Origin: Pollutimonas thiosulfatoxidans
GTDB lineage: Bacteria > Pseudomonadota > Gammaproteobacteria > Burkholderiales > Burkholderiaceae_B
Reading direction: 5' to 3'
DNA length: 64,000 nt
NCBI RefSeq assembly: GCF_004022565.1
Contig: NZ_CP022987.1
Location: 1,922,001 to 1,986,000 of the forward strand
Part shown: one piece after another, positions 34,110 to 43,253 of the stretch
How the letters are laid out: each line of letters starts with the position of its first letter
Position numbering within the stretch: position 1 is the first letter of the stretch
Program-made: the position numbers and the translations under genes
Notes under the pieces: generated by a model
The model's database searches: none
What the model was told of the DNA's origin: nothing
The model's input: the letters and a program-made list of their open reading frames with translations, nothing else

Positions 34110-37100
34110 TTAACAGGACTTGCCCAGCTGCGCGGCCGGCGAAGGGGAATAATCGATCCACACATCGACGCGCGGGAAATACAAGGCGCCACGGGCTGGT
34201 CGGCCATCCAGCGCCGACACATGGGCGCAATAGCGCTCCATCTGTTCGCGGTATCGCTCGCGCATCCGCGTCGCGTAGTCTTCCATGGTTTCGCCTTCGG
34301 CCGGCACACCAGTCTTGTAGTCGACCACCAACCAGTTCTGCTCCTGTGAGATTGCCAGGTCAATCACCGACACACGTCCGGAGAGATCCAGCAGCGACCA
34401 TTCCCGATGGGCGCTTGCCGCTTGCAGCAGCCAGAGCCCCCGTTCACTGGCCAGCGTGGCGGCCAGAGTGTCGCGCACGATACGGGCGGCGGCCGCAGCG
34501 CCCCCATCCGGTACGCCGGCCCGTGTCAATTGCCTGGCAAACAGAGGCAGGCAGTCGTCCAGTCTCTGCACTGTCCATGCATCAGCCCCTTCCTTGCCCA
34601 CCCTCTCGAGCCAGGCGTGGGCAACCGTGCCTATGAGGTTCTCGAAGCCGCCATCAGGCTTCCATCTCCAGGCGGCGGAGCCGGCTGTGGCGGTTGCCTG
34701 GGGAATATCGGCCACTTCTGGTGGTTCGGACCGCCGAACCAGAAAACGCTGGCCTTCGGTCGCCCCGCGCAGATCGATCGTCGCCTCCGGCAACTCGTCC
34801 GCGCTCGGTACCGACGGCTTGCCCATGTAATCCCACAAACGGCCCAGCAAAGAGGTATTGGCCGGACTCTTGATGGCCATGTCCTCATCCAGTTGAACAG
34901 CGCCCACCAGATGCAGCTGCTGTTTGGCCCGGGTCAGCGCCACATAGAGCATGCGGTCGGTTTCGTACGCTGCGCGCTTTTTGTCGCGCTCTGCCAGATA
35001 CACGGAGACAGGATCGTGATCGCCTGCCGCCCGCGGTTTGATGGGCCCAAGCAAGAGCTCTCCGTCGTTATGCTCGAAGCGCAACAAGGGCGCGCGGTCG
35101 GCACGTGGACGGCGATGCAGGCCGGCCAGGATGACGGTGTCGAACTCCAGCCCCTTGGACTTATGGATGGTCATGACCTCGACAGCGCGGCCGCTGCCTT
35201 GTGGCGCCGCGTAAAGCTTATCCAGGCGATCTTCCAGCGATACGGGATCCAGGTTGCCGTAGGGGGCCAGTTGTTCGATCAGGCGAAACAGGCGCTCGGC
35301 ATCGGCCTTGTCGTTCGCGTTGGGGTACAAAAGCGGACCGCCCAGCCTCGTCCAGCAGTCTTCCAGCCATGCCGCGAAAGGGACCGAACCGGCAGCATTC
35401 GTGCCGTCCAGAAGGATGGCAGCCGCTGCCCGCAGCCGTGTCAGTTCCGCGCCATCGATTAGCGGATTATCGGCCTGATCCGACCGGAGATAGGGTGCCA
35501 ATAGCGCAGGCACGCTGGACTGGAAGTCATGGCCACAGAGCGCATGCAGCGTGTTCAAGGTAAGGCCGCATAAAGGTGAACGCAGTACCGACAACCATGC
35601 AAGCCGATCCCCGGGATGAGACAAGGCGCGGGCCAACTGGGCCAGATCGATCACCACTTGCCGCGACTTCAGCGACACAAGCTCTACCGCCCGGCACGGC
35701 ACGCCCTGCTCGGCCAACCGATGCACCATGGCGTCAAGGTGACTGCGCGCGCGAACCAGGATGGCCACCGGATGCTCACTGTCTGGATGCTGAGCCAGGG
35801 CCTGCTTGGCCAGCGAGATCGCAACCGACTCGGCCGTCACGATGGCCTCGTCCGCCTCGGCGCCAGTCCGGTCGGCGCGTATCCATATCGGGTGGAACTC
35901 AACGCCCAGGCCTTGCACGCCGTCATTGAAAGCTACCGACCGCGTGTACTTGATCGCCCCCAACCCCGGGCTGTCTTCCTTGGGAAAGACGGGGCCGCAA
36001 GTTGTGTTGACCCAATCAACCAAATGCGCCTGGGAACGGAAGTTGTCCGTGAGCTCCAGCGCTTTGAGGGACAAGGCACCCAGGCCTTGCGCCTTTACCT
36101 TCAGGAAGCCTCCGACGTCGGCCTTGCGGAATCGATAAATGGACTGCATGGGATCGCCGACCAGAAACAGGCTGCGGCCATCGTCAGATGTCCAGCCGGC
36201 CGTCAGGCGCTCCAGTAACTGGATCTGAGATTGGCTGGTGTCCTGGAACTCGTCGACCAAGATATGACGTATGGAAGTGTCCAGTGCCAGCAGCAAATCG
36301 CTGGGATCGTCGGCATCGCCCAACGCCTGCAGCGCGCGTTGCGAGATCTCGGTGAAGTCGACTTCACCGGCCTCGGCAAAGCGCAATTGCAACTGTGCAG
36401 CTGCCATCCACAACACCTCGATAAGCAGGCGCAGCACCCGCTGCTGTTCATCGCTATAGCCGGTGGACGGCGCATGGCGGATGTCGGCAAGCGCTGCGAT
36501 CCAGGGCTCGGACTCGGGCACGGCCTGCACCCATGCGAGGAAATCGTCCTTGTAAGCTGCCTTGGCTTCAAAGCCCTCTTTGATGGTCACCCGCTTGCGC
36601 AGGCTTCCGCTTTTGGTGAGCAGCATTCGTGCAAGCGCCTGCCACTGCGCCACACAGGACGCGTCGGCATCCAGCGGCGCGCCGTCCCAGTCGTGCAGCA
36701 AGGCAAGGTCCGGGTCGCCTCCTTTCTCGGCCAGCACCTGCGCGGCGCGCGAAACACAAGGCGCAAGACTCGCGGCCCAGCCCGGCGGCATGGCGGCCAG
36801 CAGGCGAACCAGGTCCGCCTCGATGGCCGCATCCAAGCTGTGCAGCAAGCGCTCGATGTCGGCGCTGTCCGCCAGCAAGGGCAACCATTGGTCGCGACTG
36901 CCCAGCATGTCGACGATCAGATCCTGGGTATAGGCTACGTCGACATCCAGATGCTCGATGAGCGCCGCGACAGAAGCGTTCTCGTCAGCCATGGCCAGCG
37001 TGGCCCGGGCAGCCGCCTCGAAGTGTACGCGCGCATCGTCGGTAATGGCCGGCACCCCGCCCAAGGAGCTTAGCCACGGCATGGCACGGACCAGGTAAGC

Positions 37101-37472
37101 ACAGAACGAATCGATGGTGCGTATGCCCAGGCGCGCCGGATACTCGAATAGATTCCAGCCCAGTTCGTTGTTGCGTTGCAAGGCCTTGCGCGCCAGCTCC
37201 CAGCTACGCAGCTTGTAGGGCTCGGTCGGTTGCGGGCCCGCACCCGCCCGCAGCTTGGCCAACACACGCGCATGCATTTCCGAGGCGGCCTTGCGCGTAA
37301 AGGTAATGGCCACGATCTCTTCGGGACGCTTTACAGTGGCCAACAGGGCCAGTATGCGATCGGTAAGCAGTTCGGTCTTGCCGGACCCTGCGGGTGCCTG
37401 GATAAGAAACGAGTGCGCCGGATCGACGGCGGCGGCGCGTACCGCACTGTCGCTGGGATGTTTAATCGACAC
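34110..37472 (-). CDS. addA: AddA-like UvrD-type helicase with C-terminal nuclease domain
   Basis: Probable ATP-driven helicase-nuclease subunit that processes double-strand breaks for RecA. From the GTG at 37472 (GAGGA 10 nt upstream) it has 1120 residues. Motif I is APAGSGKTELL near residue 25, motif II VDEFQDTSQSQ, followed by LFLVGDPMQSIYRFR, the late MTIHKSKGLEFDTV and YVALTRAKQQL, and a C-terminal nuclease site LVVDYKTG. It overlaps addB by 11 nt. The frame is open 13 codons upstream, but that start has weaker support. Confidence 0.9.
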   Translation of the reverse strand: MSIKHPSDSAVRAAAVDPAHSFLIQAPAGSGKTELLTDRILALLATVKRPEEIVAITFTRKAASEMHARVLAKLRAGAGPQPTEPYKLRSWELARKALQRNNELGWNLFEYPARLGIRTIDSFCAYLVRAMPWLSSLGGVPAITDDARVHFEAAARATLAMADENASVAALIEHLDVDVAYTQDLIVDMLGSRDQWLPLLADSADIERLLHSLDAAIEADLVRLLAAMPPGWAASLAPCVSRAAQVLAEKGGDPDLALLHDWDGAPLDADASCVAQWQALARMLLTKSGSLRKRVTIKEGFEAKAAYKDDFLAWVQAVPESEPWIAALADIRHAPSTGYSDEQQRVLRLLIEVLWMAAAQLQLRFAEAGEVDFTEISQRALQALGDADDPSDLLLALDTSIRHILVDEFQDTSQSQIQLLERLTAGWTSDDGRSLFLVGDPMQSIYRFRKADVGGFLKVKAQGLGALSLKALELTDNFRSQAHLVDWVNTTCGPVFPKEDSPGLGAIKYTRSVAFNDGVQGLGVEFHPIWIRADRTGAEADEAIVTAESVAISLAKQALAQHPDSEHPVAILVRARSHLDAMVHRLAEQGVPCRAVELVSLKSRQVVIDLAQLARALSHPGDRLAWLSVLRSPLCGLTLNTLHALCGHDFQSSVPALLAPYLRSDQADNPLIDGAELTRLRAAAAILLDGTNAAGSVPFAAWLEDCWTRLGGPLLYPNANDKADAERLFRLIEQLAPYGNLDPVSLEDRLDKLYAAPQGSGRAVEVMTIHKSKGLEFDTVILAGLHRRPRADRAPLLRFEHNDGELLLGPIKPRAAGDHDPVSVYLAERDKKRAAYETDRMLYVALTRAKQQLHLVGAVQLDEDMAIKSPANTSLLGRLWDYMGKPSVPSADELPEATIDLRGATEGQRFLVRRSEPPEVADIPQATATAGSAAWRWKPDGGFENLIGTVAHAWLERVGKEGADAWTVQRLDDCLPLFARQLTRAGVPDGGAAAAARIVRDTLAATLASERGLWLLQAASAHREWSLLDLSGRVSVIDLAISQEQNWLVVDYKTGVPAEGETMEDYATRMRERYREQMERYCAHVSALDGRPARGALYFPRVDVWIDYSPSPAAQLGKSC

Positions 37473-40119
37473 GGGCAATATCCTCGGTAAGCCGCAAGAA
37501 GGGAAGCACATCGCAATACTGCAAGTCGTCTGCCCGCAGGCTGTGGTTGCGGGCGTAGCCTGACGCGTACTCGTCAGCCAGGCCTTGTATGGTCTCGCGC
37601 CACTTGGCCATCAGTTGCTCCCAACTGAGCGTGGCGAAGTCCGGCCAGTCGGACAGCGCGGATAGACCCTCCATGCCGAAGTCGCCGTCTGCCAAGCCCT
37701 TGATCTCGACCTCGCGAGCATGCAGGCGAGCCAGCACCAGCGCGGCGATCTGTTCATTGCCCTGGGCCAACACCGCCGCATAGAACGGAAGCTGCAGATT
37801 TACCGGACGCTCGCGCATCCAGTCGGGGCGAGGGTCGATAGCACCATTTCCGGATTTGTAATCGATGACGGCCAAGCGACCGTCGTGCAGGCAATCGATG
37901 CGATCCAGGCGCAGGCTTAGCTCCAGGGGCCCGTGCTGCCATTCGTAGCGCTGCTCGACGTCACGTACTTCGAAGGGTGCACGCTGCAGCTCGCGCATCA
38001 GCCACGTATGCATGACGCGGATGGCCCGCCGGCACTCGAGTTCGCGCAGCGCCTGCCCATAATCCTGTAAACACTCATCGGCCGCCTGCGCGACGACTTC
38101 CTCCAGCATGGCGAGGACGCCATCGCGCTGGTGCAGGTCGGTCAAGGCCTGTTGATCGGGCAGTATGCGCCACACCAATTCCGCCGCGCGATGCAGAAGC
38201 ACGCCGCGCGCATTCTGATCCGAGATGTCGGCATAAGCGTCGAGACGTCTGGCGCCCAGGCGATATTTGACGAAAGCCCATAGCGGGTTGCGCGCCTGCG
38301 TGTCGATGACGGCGATCCCGCCACGCGTGCTGCTGCCCGACTGCAGGGCAGGCCCCGACTCGTCCAGCAGATAGTCCATGGTGCAGGGCGTGCTGGACGG
38401 ACTGGACAGGGCGTAGTCAGTCAGCGGTAGTTCGGCAATGCACGGACTGGGGCGCAACTGGCGCTCACCCTCGTACAGCGCGTGACTGAGCCATACCTGG
38501 GGCGCGCAGGCCAGCAAGGATGCGTACAAGGTCTTTGCCCACTGCAGTTCGCGGTCGGGCGTCGCCCGCGGCGCTTGCGCCTGACGCAAGGCTGCCAAGG
38601 GAATAAACGGATTCGGTCGGGGTACTGCCGGCAATACCTCGTCCGTGAGGCCCAATACCCACACCCCGTCCCAACGTCCGCCTTCCGACTCCAGAAACCC
38701 CAATACGTCCAGCCGTGCGGCAGGATCGCGCTGCGGTTGAAAAGGTGTTTCGCGCAGCAGCCGGCGCAGCAGGCTGATCGCCGCGCTAAAACTGACTGGC
38801 CCTGTCACTGGCGCGAGGCGGCCCAGCCGATCCAGGGCCTCATCAAAAGCCTCCAGCGCCTGGAAGGCGTGGCTGCCCAACGCGCCTTGCCCCGGGAAGC
38901 CCAGGCCATGCAGCATGCGCCGGAACTGCTGAGCCCAATCAGACACCAGGGCCGCGCTCGAATGCTCGGTCGCGGCGCTGAGGCAGTCACGCCATGCGGC
39001 GGCAAGCCGTGGCGCGTGACGATCAAGCGAGGCCGCAAACTGGGTGGCGGTAACACTGACGGTGGCCTGGCGGCGCCAATAGGCGTCCAGCGCCGCCCGC
39101 CCGCCGGCCTCCGATGCATCGCCGACACAAGCACCGGCCAGCAAGGCCGGTCCCAACTCGGCCGGCTCGCACGGCCGTTTTCTGGCGTATCGCGACAGCA
39201 CCTGCAACCAGGCCAGCGCCGCGCGGACCACCGCCCACTCGGCCAGCGGTCGCGCCACCGCGACGTTGTACGGCATGGCGCGCCCGCTCTGGTCAACACC
39301 CAGTGCGGCACGCAGGTAGCGATGGACCAGCGGCACATCGGCTTCGAGCTGTGCGGCAACGATGGCATATCGACCGGCGGGATCTTCGCGCAAACGGTTG
39401 GCTGCCCACAATGCCGCGTAACGCCATTCGGTATCGGGGTCGGGTGCCGCGATGCGCTGCACTTTCTGTGCTGGCGCCCCGGCTTGAGACAGCCGCAGGA
39501 TGCTTACACCCTGCTCCCGCTGAGCTTCCAGGATGGCGGCCAGGCGCGGCGAAATCTCGTTGAACCCGGCCATGACCAAAACGGGAACGACTGCCGGCAT
39601 CGCGCCGCAGCAGATCGCAGCATGGATGCGCTCGTATGCCAGATTGCTGTCTTCTGCATCCATCTCGTTCAAGACGCTGCGGTAGCGTTCGCGCCAAAGC
39701 TGGAAACGCTGGTAGTCGACGGTCAGGCCCTGATCGGGCACCTGAATGCGCCAATCATCCAGCAAGCGATCCGCGTCGGCAGCAAGCTTGGCTGCCTGCG
39801 CGACATCCAGCAAGGCACGATCGGCCTCGACCTCCTTGATGACACGCTGCCACAGCAATTGCGCGCCAAAGGCATCGACAGTATGCGAGGCCAATTGAGC
39901 CTGCGGCATGAATGACAACTGGTCGGCCAGCCGCCGCAGCCAGCCTGACAAGGGCACGATATCGGGAACCGGCATGACGCGTCGTTCGTCGCCCAGGGCC
40001 GCCGAGAACTCGGCCAGCACACGCCGCGCATGGCGATTATTGACCGTCAAGACAAGGACCTTCTGGGCATCGAGCCCGGAAAGTTCGTCCACCGTGATTT
40101 CGTCCAGCGTCGCGATCAT
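37462..40119 (-). CDS. addB: AddB-like PD-(D/E)XK nuclease, partner of the helicase
   Basis: The 885 residues resemble the AddB-like proteins of proteobacteria: an N-terminal helicase-like part with a degenerate ATP site (VLVLTVNNRHARRVLAEF, no GKT) and a C-terminal PD-(D/E)XK nuclease core RLDRIDCLHDGRLAVIDYKS. The cysteine arrangement of the iron-sulfur AddB of Firmicutes is not visible. Paired with addA by an 11-nt overlap, it likely forms the double-strand-break resection complex in place of RecBCD. It is divergent from modE. Confidence 0.87.
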   Translation of the reverse strand: MIATLDEITVDELSGLDAQKVLVLTVNNRHARRVLAEFSAALGDERRVMPVPDIVPLSGWLRRLADQLSFMPQAQLASHTVDAFGAQLLWQRVIKEVEADRALLDVAQAAKLAADADRLLDDWRIQVPDQGLTVDYQRFQLWRERYRSVLNEMDAEDSNLAYERIHAAICCGAMPAVVPVLVMAGFNEISPRLAAILEAQREQGVSILRLSQAGAPAQKVQRIAAPDPDTEWRYAALWAANRLREDPAGRYAIVAAQLEADVPLVHRYLRAALGVDQSGRAMPYNVAVARPLAEWAVVRAALAWLQVLSRYARKRPCEPAELGPALLAGACVGDASEAGGRAALDAYWRRQATVSVTATQFAASLDRHAPRLAAAWRDCLSAATEHSSAALVSDWAQQFRRMLHGLGFPGQGALGSHAFQALEAFDEALDRLGRLAPVTGPVSFSAAISLLRRLLRETPFQPQRDPAARLDVLGFLESEGGRWDGVWVLGLTDEVLPAVPRPNPFIPLAALRQAQAPRATPDRELQWAKTLYASLLACAPQVWLSHALYEGERQLRPSPCIAELPLTDYALSSPSSTPCTMDYLLDESGPALQSGSSTRGGIAVIDTQARNPLWAFVKYRLGARRLDAYADISDQNARGVLLHRAAELVWRILPDQQALTDLHQRDGVLAMLEEVVAQAADECLQDYGQALRELECRRAIRVMHTWLMRELQRAPFEVRDVEQRYEWQHGPLELSLRLDRIDCLHDGRLAVIDYKSGNGAIDPRPDWMRERPVNLQLPFYAAVLAQGNEQIAALVLARLHAREVEIKGLADGDFGMEGLSALSDWPDFATLSWEQLMAKWRETIQGLADEYASGYARNHSLRADDLQYCDVLPFLRLTEDIARVD

Positions 40120-40171
40120 TCCCTGATGCCTCTCTTGTGCACAAACGCAAGGTGCAGCTTAAACTAGATTG

Positions 40172-41002
40172 ATGTCAACCAAGCCCAAACCTGTCTCTGA
40201 AAAGTCCACCATCGCACTGGACGGCTCGATCTGGTTCAGTTCGGGCGACCAGAAATGGGGCAGCGAAAAGCGCATGGCCTTGCTGGCCGCCATAGACGAC
40301 GAAGGCTCTATTACGGCGGCGGCCAAAAGAGTGGGCCTGAGCTATAAGGCGGCATGGGATGCCGTGGACACCATGAACAACCTTGCCGGCGAGCCCCTGG
40401 TAAATCGAAGCACGGGTGGCTCGCGCGGTGGCGGTGCCACGCTTACTGCCCGCGCCCGCGAGCTGATTAACCTCTATCAAGCGCTAAGCCGTGAGCATGA
40501 ACGCTTCATGGCGCAGCTTGCCGCGGGAGGCGGCCCATCGTCCCGTAACCTCGAGCTGATCCAGCACATGATGATACAGACTTCAGCGCGCAACAAACTT
40601 CCTGGCACGGTCGACCGGGTCGTGCACGGCGCGGTCAACGACGAAGTCATCCTGAAGGTGGGCGATGGCAGCGAAATCGTGGCGTCCATCACCAGCGAAA
40701 GCGCCTCGAATCTGAATCTGCACCCTGGCAAGCGGGCACTGGCTTTCATCAAAGCCTCGTCCATCATAGTGGGGCTGGGCGCTGGGTCCATGGTCTTGTC
40801 CGCGCGCAATCAGCTACCGGGGCGCATCGTCCGCATCACGCAGGGCGCCGTCAATGCGGAAGTCAGCATTCAATTGGATTCAGGCCCTACGATTGCCGCC
40901 ATGGTCAGCCGCGACGGCATCGCCGACATGAAGTTGGCCGAGCACATGGAGGTCTACGCCATTTTCAAGGCATCAAGCGTGATGCTGGGCGTGCTGGATT
41001 GA
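40172..41002 (+). CDS. modE: Molybdate-responsive transcription regulator ModE
   Basis: The 276 residues combine an N-terminal LysR-type winged helix (about residues 25-95: LAAIDDEGSITAAAKRVGLS, YKAAWDAVDTMNNL) with two Mop molybdate-binding domains, each beginning SARN(K/Q)LPG (about residues 138 and 209). Molybdate-bound ModE represses modABC in E. coli. A matching operator lies upstream of modA in this window. A TTG directly before the ATG is in frame but unlikely to be used. Its 3' end overlaps modC on the other strand by 49 nt. Confidence 0.95.
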   Translation: MSTKPKPVSEKSTIALDGSIWFSSGDQKWGSEKRMALLAAIDDEGSITAAAKRVGLSYKAAWDAVDTMNNLAGEPLVNRSTGGSRGGGATLTARARELINLYQALSREHERFMAQLAAGGGPSSRNLELIQHMMIQTSARNKLPGTVDRVVHGAVNDEVILKVGDGSEIVASITSESASNLNLHPGKRALAFIKASSIIVGLGAGSMVLSARNQLPGRIVRITQGAVNAEVSIQLDSGPTIAAMVSRDGIADMKLAEHMEVYAIFKASSVMLGVLD

Positions 41003-41691
41003 TGCAAGGCGTATTCATCGCGGGAGCTCTCCCGGACGATGCGACCGTCCTCAATTTCGAATACACGATCAGCCAGCACCCGCGCGTCCTCGGGATCATG
41101 GGTGATCAGTATGGAAGGAATATCCAGCCCCATCTGCACGGCGGCCAGTTCTGCACGCATGGCCTTGCGCAACCCCGCGTCCAGCGCGGACAAGGGCTCG
41201 TCCAGCAGTAACAAGCGGGGTTGTACCGCCAAGGCGCGCGCCAGGGCGACACGCTGCTGCTGCCCGCCTGAAATTTCTGCGGGGTAGCTCTCCAGCACCC
41301 CTTGCAGACCGAAAGCCTCGACCCAGCGACGGGCGGCAGGGCCGACCGTGCTGCGAGGAGAGTTGCGCCACCCGGGCTTCAGGCCGAACTCGATGTTCTG
41401 AGCAACGGTCAAGTGAGGAAACAAGCCATAATCCTGCTGCAAGTAGCCCAGCCGCCGGTCGCGTGGGGTCAGAGCGATGCCTTGTGCGGCGTCGAACAAC
41501 ACCTTGTCGCCTATGCTGACCATGCCGGCATCCGGACGCAACAGACCTGCAATAGCACGCAGCGTCAAGGATTTTCCTGAGCCCGAAGGGCCCACCAGGG
41601 CAATGCGGCGGGCCGATGCATCAAGATGAACATCCAGCAAGAACTCACGGTTGCCGGCACGTAGCGATTTCGTGACATGGATGCGCATCAT
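40954..41691 (-). CDS. modC: Molybdate ABC transporter ATPase ModC, short form
   Basis: Energises molybdate import through ModB. From the ATG at 41691, which overlaps the modB stop as ATGA, it has 245 residues: Walker A GPSGSGKSLTLRA, signature ISGGQQQRVALAR, Walker B LLLLDEPLSALD, switch ITHDPED. E. coli ModC is about 350 residues and ends in a molybdate-binding Mop/TOBE domain, which is absent here. The frame is open 26 codons upstream but enters modB. The last 49 nt run antisense to the end of modE. Confidence 0.93.
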   Translation of the reverse strand: MMRIHVTKSLRAGNREFLLDVHLDASARRIALVGPSGSGKSLTLRAIAGLLRPDAGMVSIGDKVLFDAAQGIALTPRDRRLGYLQQDYGLFPHLTVAQNIEFGLKPGWRNSPRSTVGPAARRWVEAFGLQGVLESYPAEISGGQQQRVALARALAVQPRLLLLDEPLSALDAGLRKAMRAELAAVQMGLDIPSILITHDPEDARVLADRVFEIEDGRIVRESSRDEYALHQSSTPSITLDALKMA

Positions 41692-42377
41692 GATCCCGCC
41701 CTCCTCGGGCCGGTCATCCGCAGACGATTGGGCATCAGCCGGACGGCGGCCCACAGGACGACTATGCATGTCAGCGATGTGGTCAGGACCAGGGTAGCGG
41801 CTGCACTGTCGTTGCCCGCCTGGACCGCCTCATAGATGGCAATGGAAAGCGTCTGCGTCTGGCCCGGAATACTCCCGGCTATCATCAGCGTCGCGCCAAA
41901 TTCGCCCAGCGCGCGAGCAAAGGCAAGAAACACCCCCGCCAAAATACCGCGCATGGCGAGCGGCAACGTCACGCGAAAGAAGACGCCGGCAGCGCTGATG
42001 CCCAACACGGCGGCGGCATGCTCCAACCCTGGATCGACCTCTTCGAAGGCCGCGCGCGCCGCTTTCAGCACCATGGGGAAAGCCACCACCGTAGCCGCGA
42101 TGACCGCTCCTTGCCAGGTGAACACCAGCTCTATGCCCCAGCCAGAAAGAAACTCCCCCAGCCAGCCCCGTCGCCCAAGCAGCACCAGCAGGTAGTAGCC
42201 GATAACGGTGGGCGGCAAGACCAGCGGCAAAGTCAGGGCGGCATCGACAAGATCGCGCCCAGGCGAGCGCCATCGCGACAAGCCATAAGCCGCGGCGGTG
42301 CCCAGCAGTGCAGAAAAGAAAGTCGCCCATCCGGCCACCTTCAGAGACAGCAACAAGGGAATGCTGACCTCAGACAT
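41688..42377 (-). CDS. modB: Molybdate ABC transporter permease ModB
   Basis: Inner-membrane channel of the molybdate importer. The 229 residues hold five hydrophobic segments, a typical LPLVLPPTVIGYYLLVLLG stretch near residue 50 and the ATPase-docking loop AAAVLGISAAGVFFRVTLPL. It lies 9 nt after modA and overlaps modC by 4 nt. Confidence 0.96.
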   Translation of the reverse strand: MSEVSIPLLLSLKVAGWATFFSALLGTAAAYGLSRWRSPGRDLVDAALTLPLVLPPTVIGYYLLVLLGRRGWLGEFLSGWGIELVFTWQGAVIAATVVAFPMVLKAARAAFEEVDPGLEHAAAVLGISAAGVFFRVTLPLAMRGILAGVFLAFARALGEFGATLMIAGSIPGQTQTLSIAIYEAVQAGNDSAAATLVLTTSLTCIVVLWAAVRLMPNRLRMTGPRRAGS

Positions 42378-42386
42378 GCTGCATCA

Positions 42387-43142
42387 TCACGGCGCAGAAA
42401 ACCCGTGCTTCTGAAGAACCTGCTGCCCGGCGGGCGAATTCACGTAAGAAAGAAATTCGGCCGCCTGGGGGTGACGGCCGCTGCGTTCGACCAAGGCGAT
42501 GGGATACAGAACCGGCGACGGTGACGTCAGGGCGGTAACCACCTTGACGCGATCCGCCATGGCGGCCGCATCTGTGGCAAAGACAAAGCCGGCGTCGACC
42601 TCGCCGCGTGCGACGTAGCTTAATACCTGGCGCACATTCTGGCCCAATACTTCATTTTTCTTCACGGTATCCCAACTGCCGGCGTGTTCCAACGCCGTCC
42701 GGGTATAGCGACCCGCCGGTACGGTGGCGGGGTTGCCAAAGGCAACTCGTCCGATGGCGCCCCCTGCCAGATCGGCAAGGCCCGAGATGTTTTGCGGATT
42801 ATCCGAGGGCACGATCAGCACAATTTCGTTGCGTGCGAAATCGCGACGACTGCCGGGCACAATATTACCGGCTTGCTCTGCGGTGTCCATCGCCTGGCTG
42901 TCGGCCGATGCGAACACATCAATGGGAGCCCCGTGCACCACCTGCTGCGCAAGCGCATCCGAACCCGCAAAACTCATCAATACTTTGGTGCCGGGGTGTT
43001 GCTGCTGAAAACCTATGGCCAACTCAGTAAAGGCATTGGTCAGACTGGACGCCGCTGCTACCAAGATGTCTTGAGCGCTGGCCGCGGTTGGTGCTCCAAG
43101 CAGCGCAATCGCTGCAATGACGAGATATCGTTTCAGTGCCAT
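42387..43142 (-). CDS. modA: Periplasmic molybdate-binding protein ModA
   Basis: Binds molybdate or tungstate in the periplasm for ModBC. From the ATG at 43142 (GGAGG six bases upstream) it has 251 residues with a Sec signal cleaved after about residue 24 (ASA-QD). The mature part starts ILVAAASSLTNAFTELA, the ligand-loop signature, and continues with FAGSDALAQQV and AFGNPATVPAGRYTRTALE. It is the first gene of modABC and has a ModE operator 49 nt upstream of its start codon. Confidence 0.96.
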   Translation of the reverse strand: MALKRYLVIAAIALLGAPTAASAQDILVAAASSLTNAFTELAIGFQQQHPGTKVLMSFAGSDALAQQVVHGAPIDVFASADSQAMDTAEQAGNIVPGSRRDFARNEIVLIVPSDNPQNISGLADLAGGAIGRVAFGNPATVPAGRYTRTALEHAGSWDTVKKNEVLGQNVRQVLSYVARGEVDAGFVFATDAAAMADRVKVVTALTSPSPVLYPIALVERSGRHPQAAEFLSYVNSPAGQQVLQKHGFSAP

Positions 43143-43190
43143 GCCGTCCTCCGGATGTGGCGGCAACCACTTAGCGCGGCAGCCTTCCTT

Positions 43191-43216
43191 GCGTAATATA
43201 CAGAGGTATATAACGC
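43191..43216 (-). promoter_or_regulatory. ModE operator upstream of modA
   Basis: An inverted repeat of GCGTAATATA and TATATAACGC with a 6-bp spacer (CAGAGG); nine of ten arm positions are complementary. This is the known ModE site architecture (CGTTATATA-N6-TATATAACG). It lies between the divergent modA and xerD, 49 nt from the modA ATG, where it would cover the modA promoter. Confidence 0.88.
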
Positions 43217-43253
43217 AGCGTCAAACCCTCGTCTACGCTACTATCCCAGCATC

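Noticed and set aside
37473..37511. Earlier start for addA at 37511
   Set aside because: The GTG at 37472 has a good GAGGA site and matches where the conserved helicase N-terminus begins.
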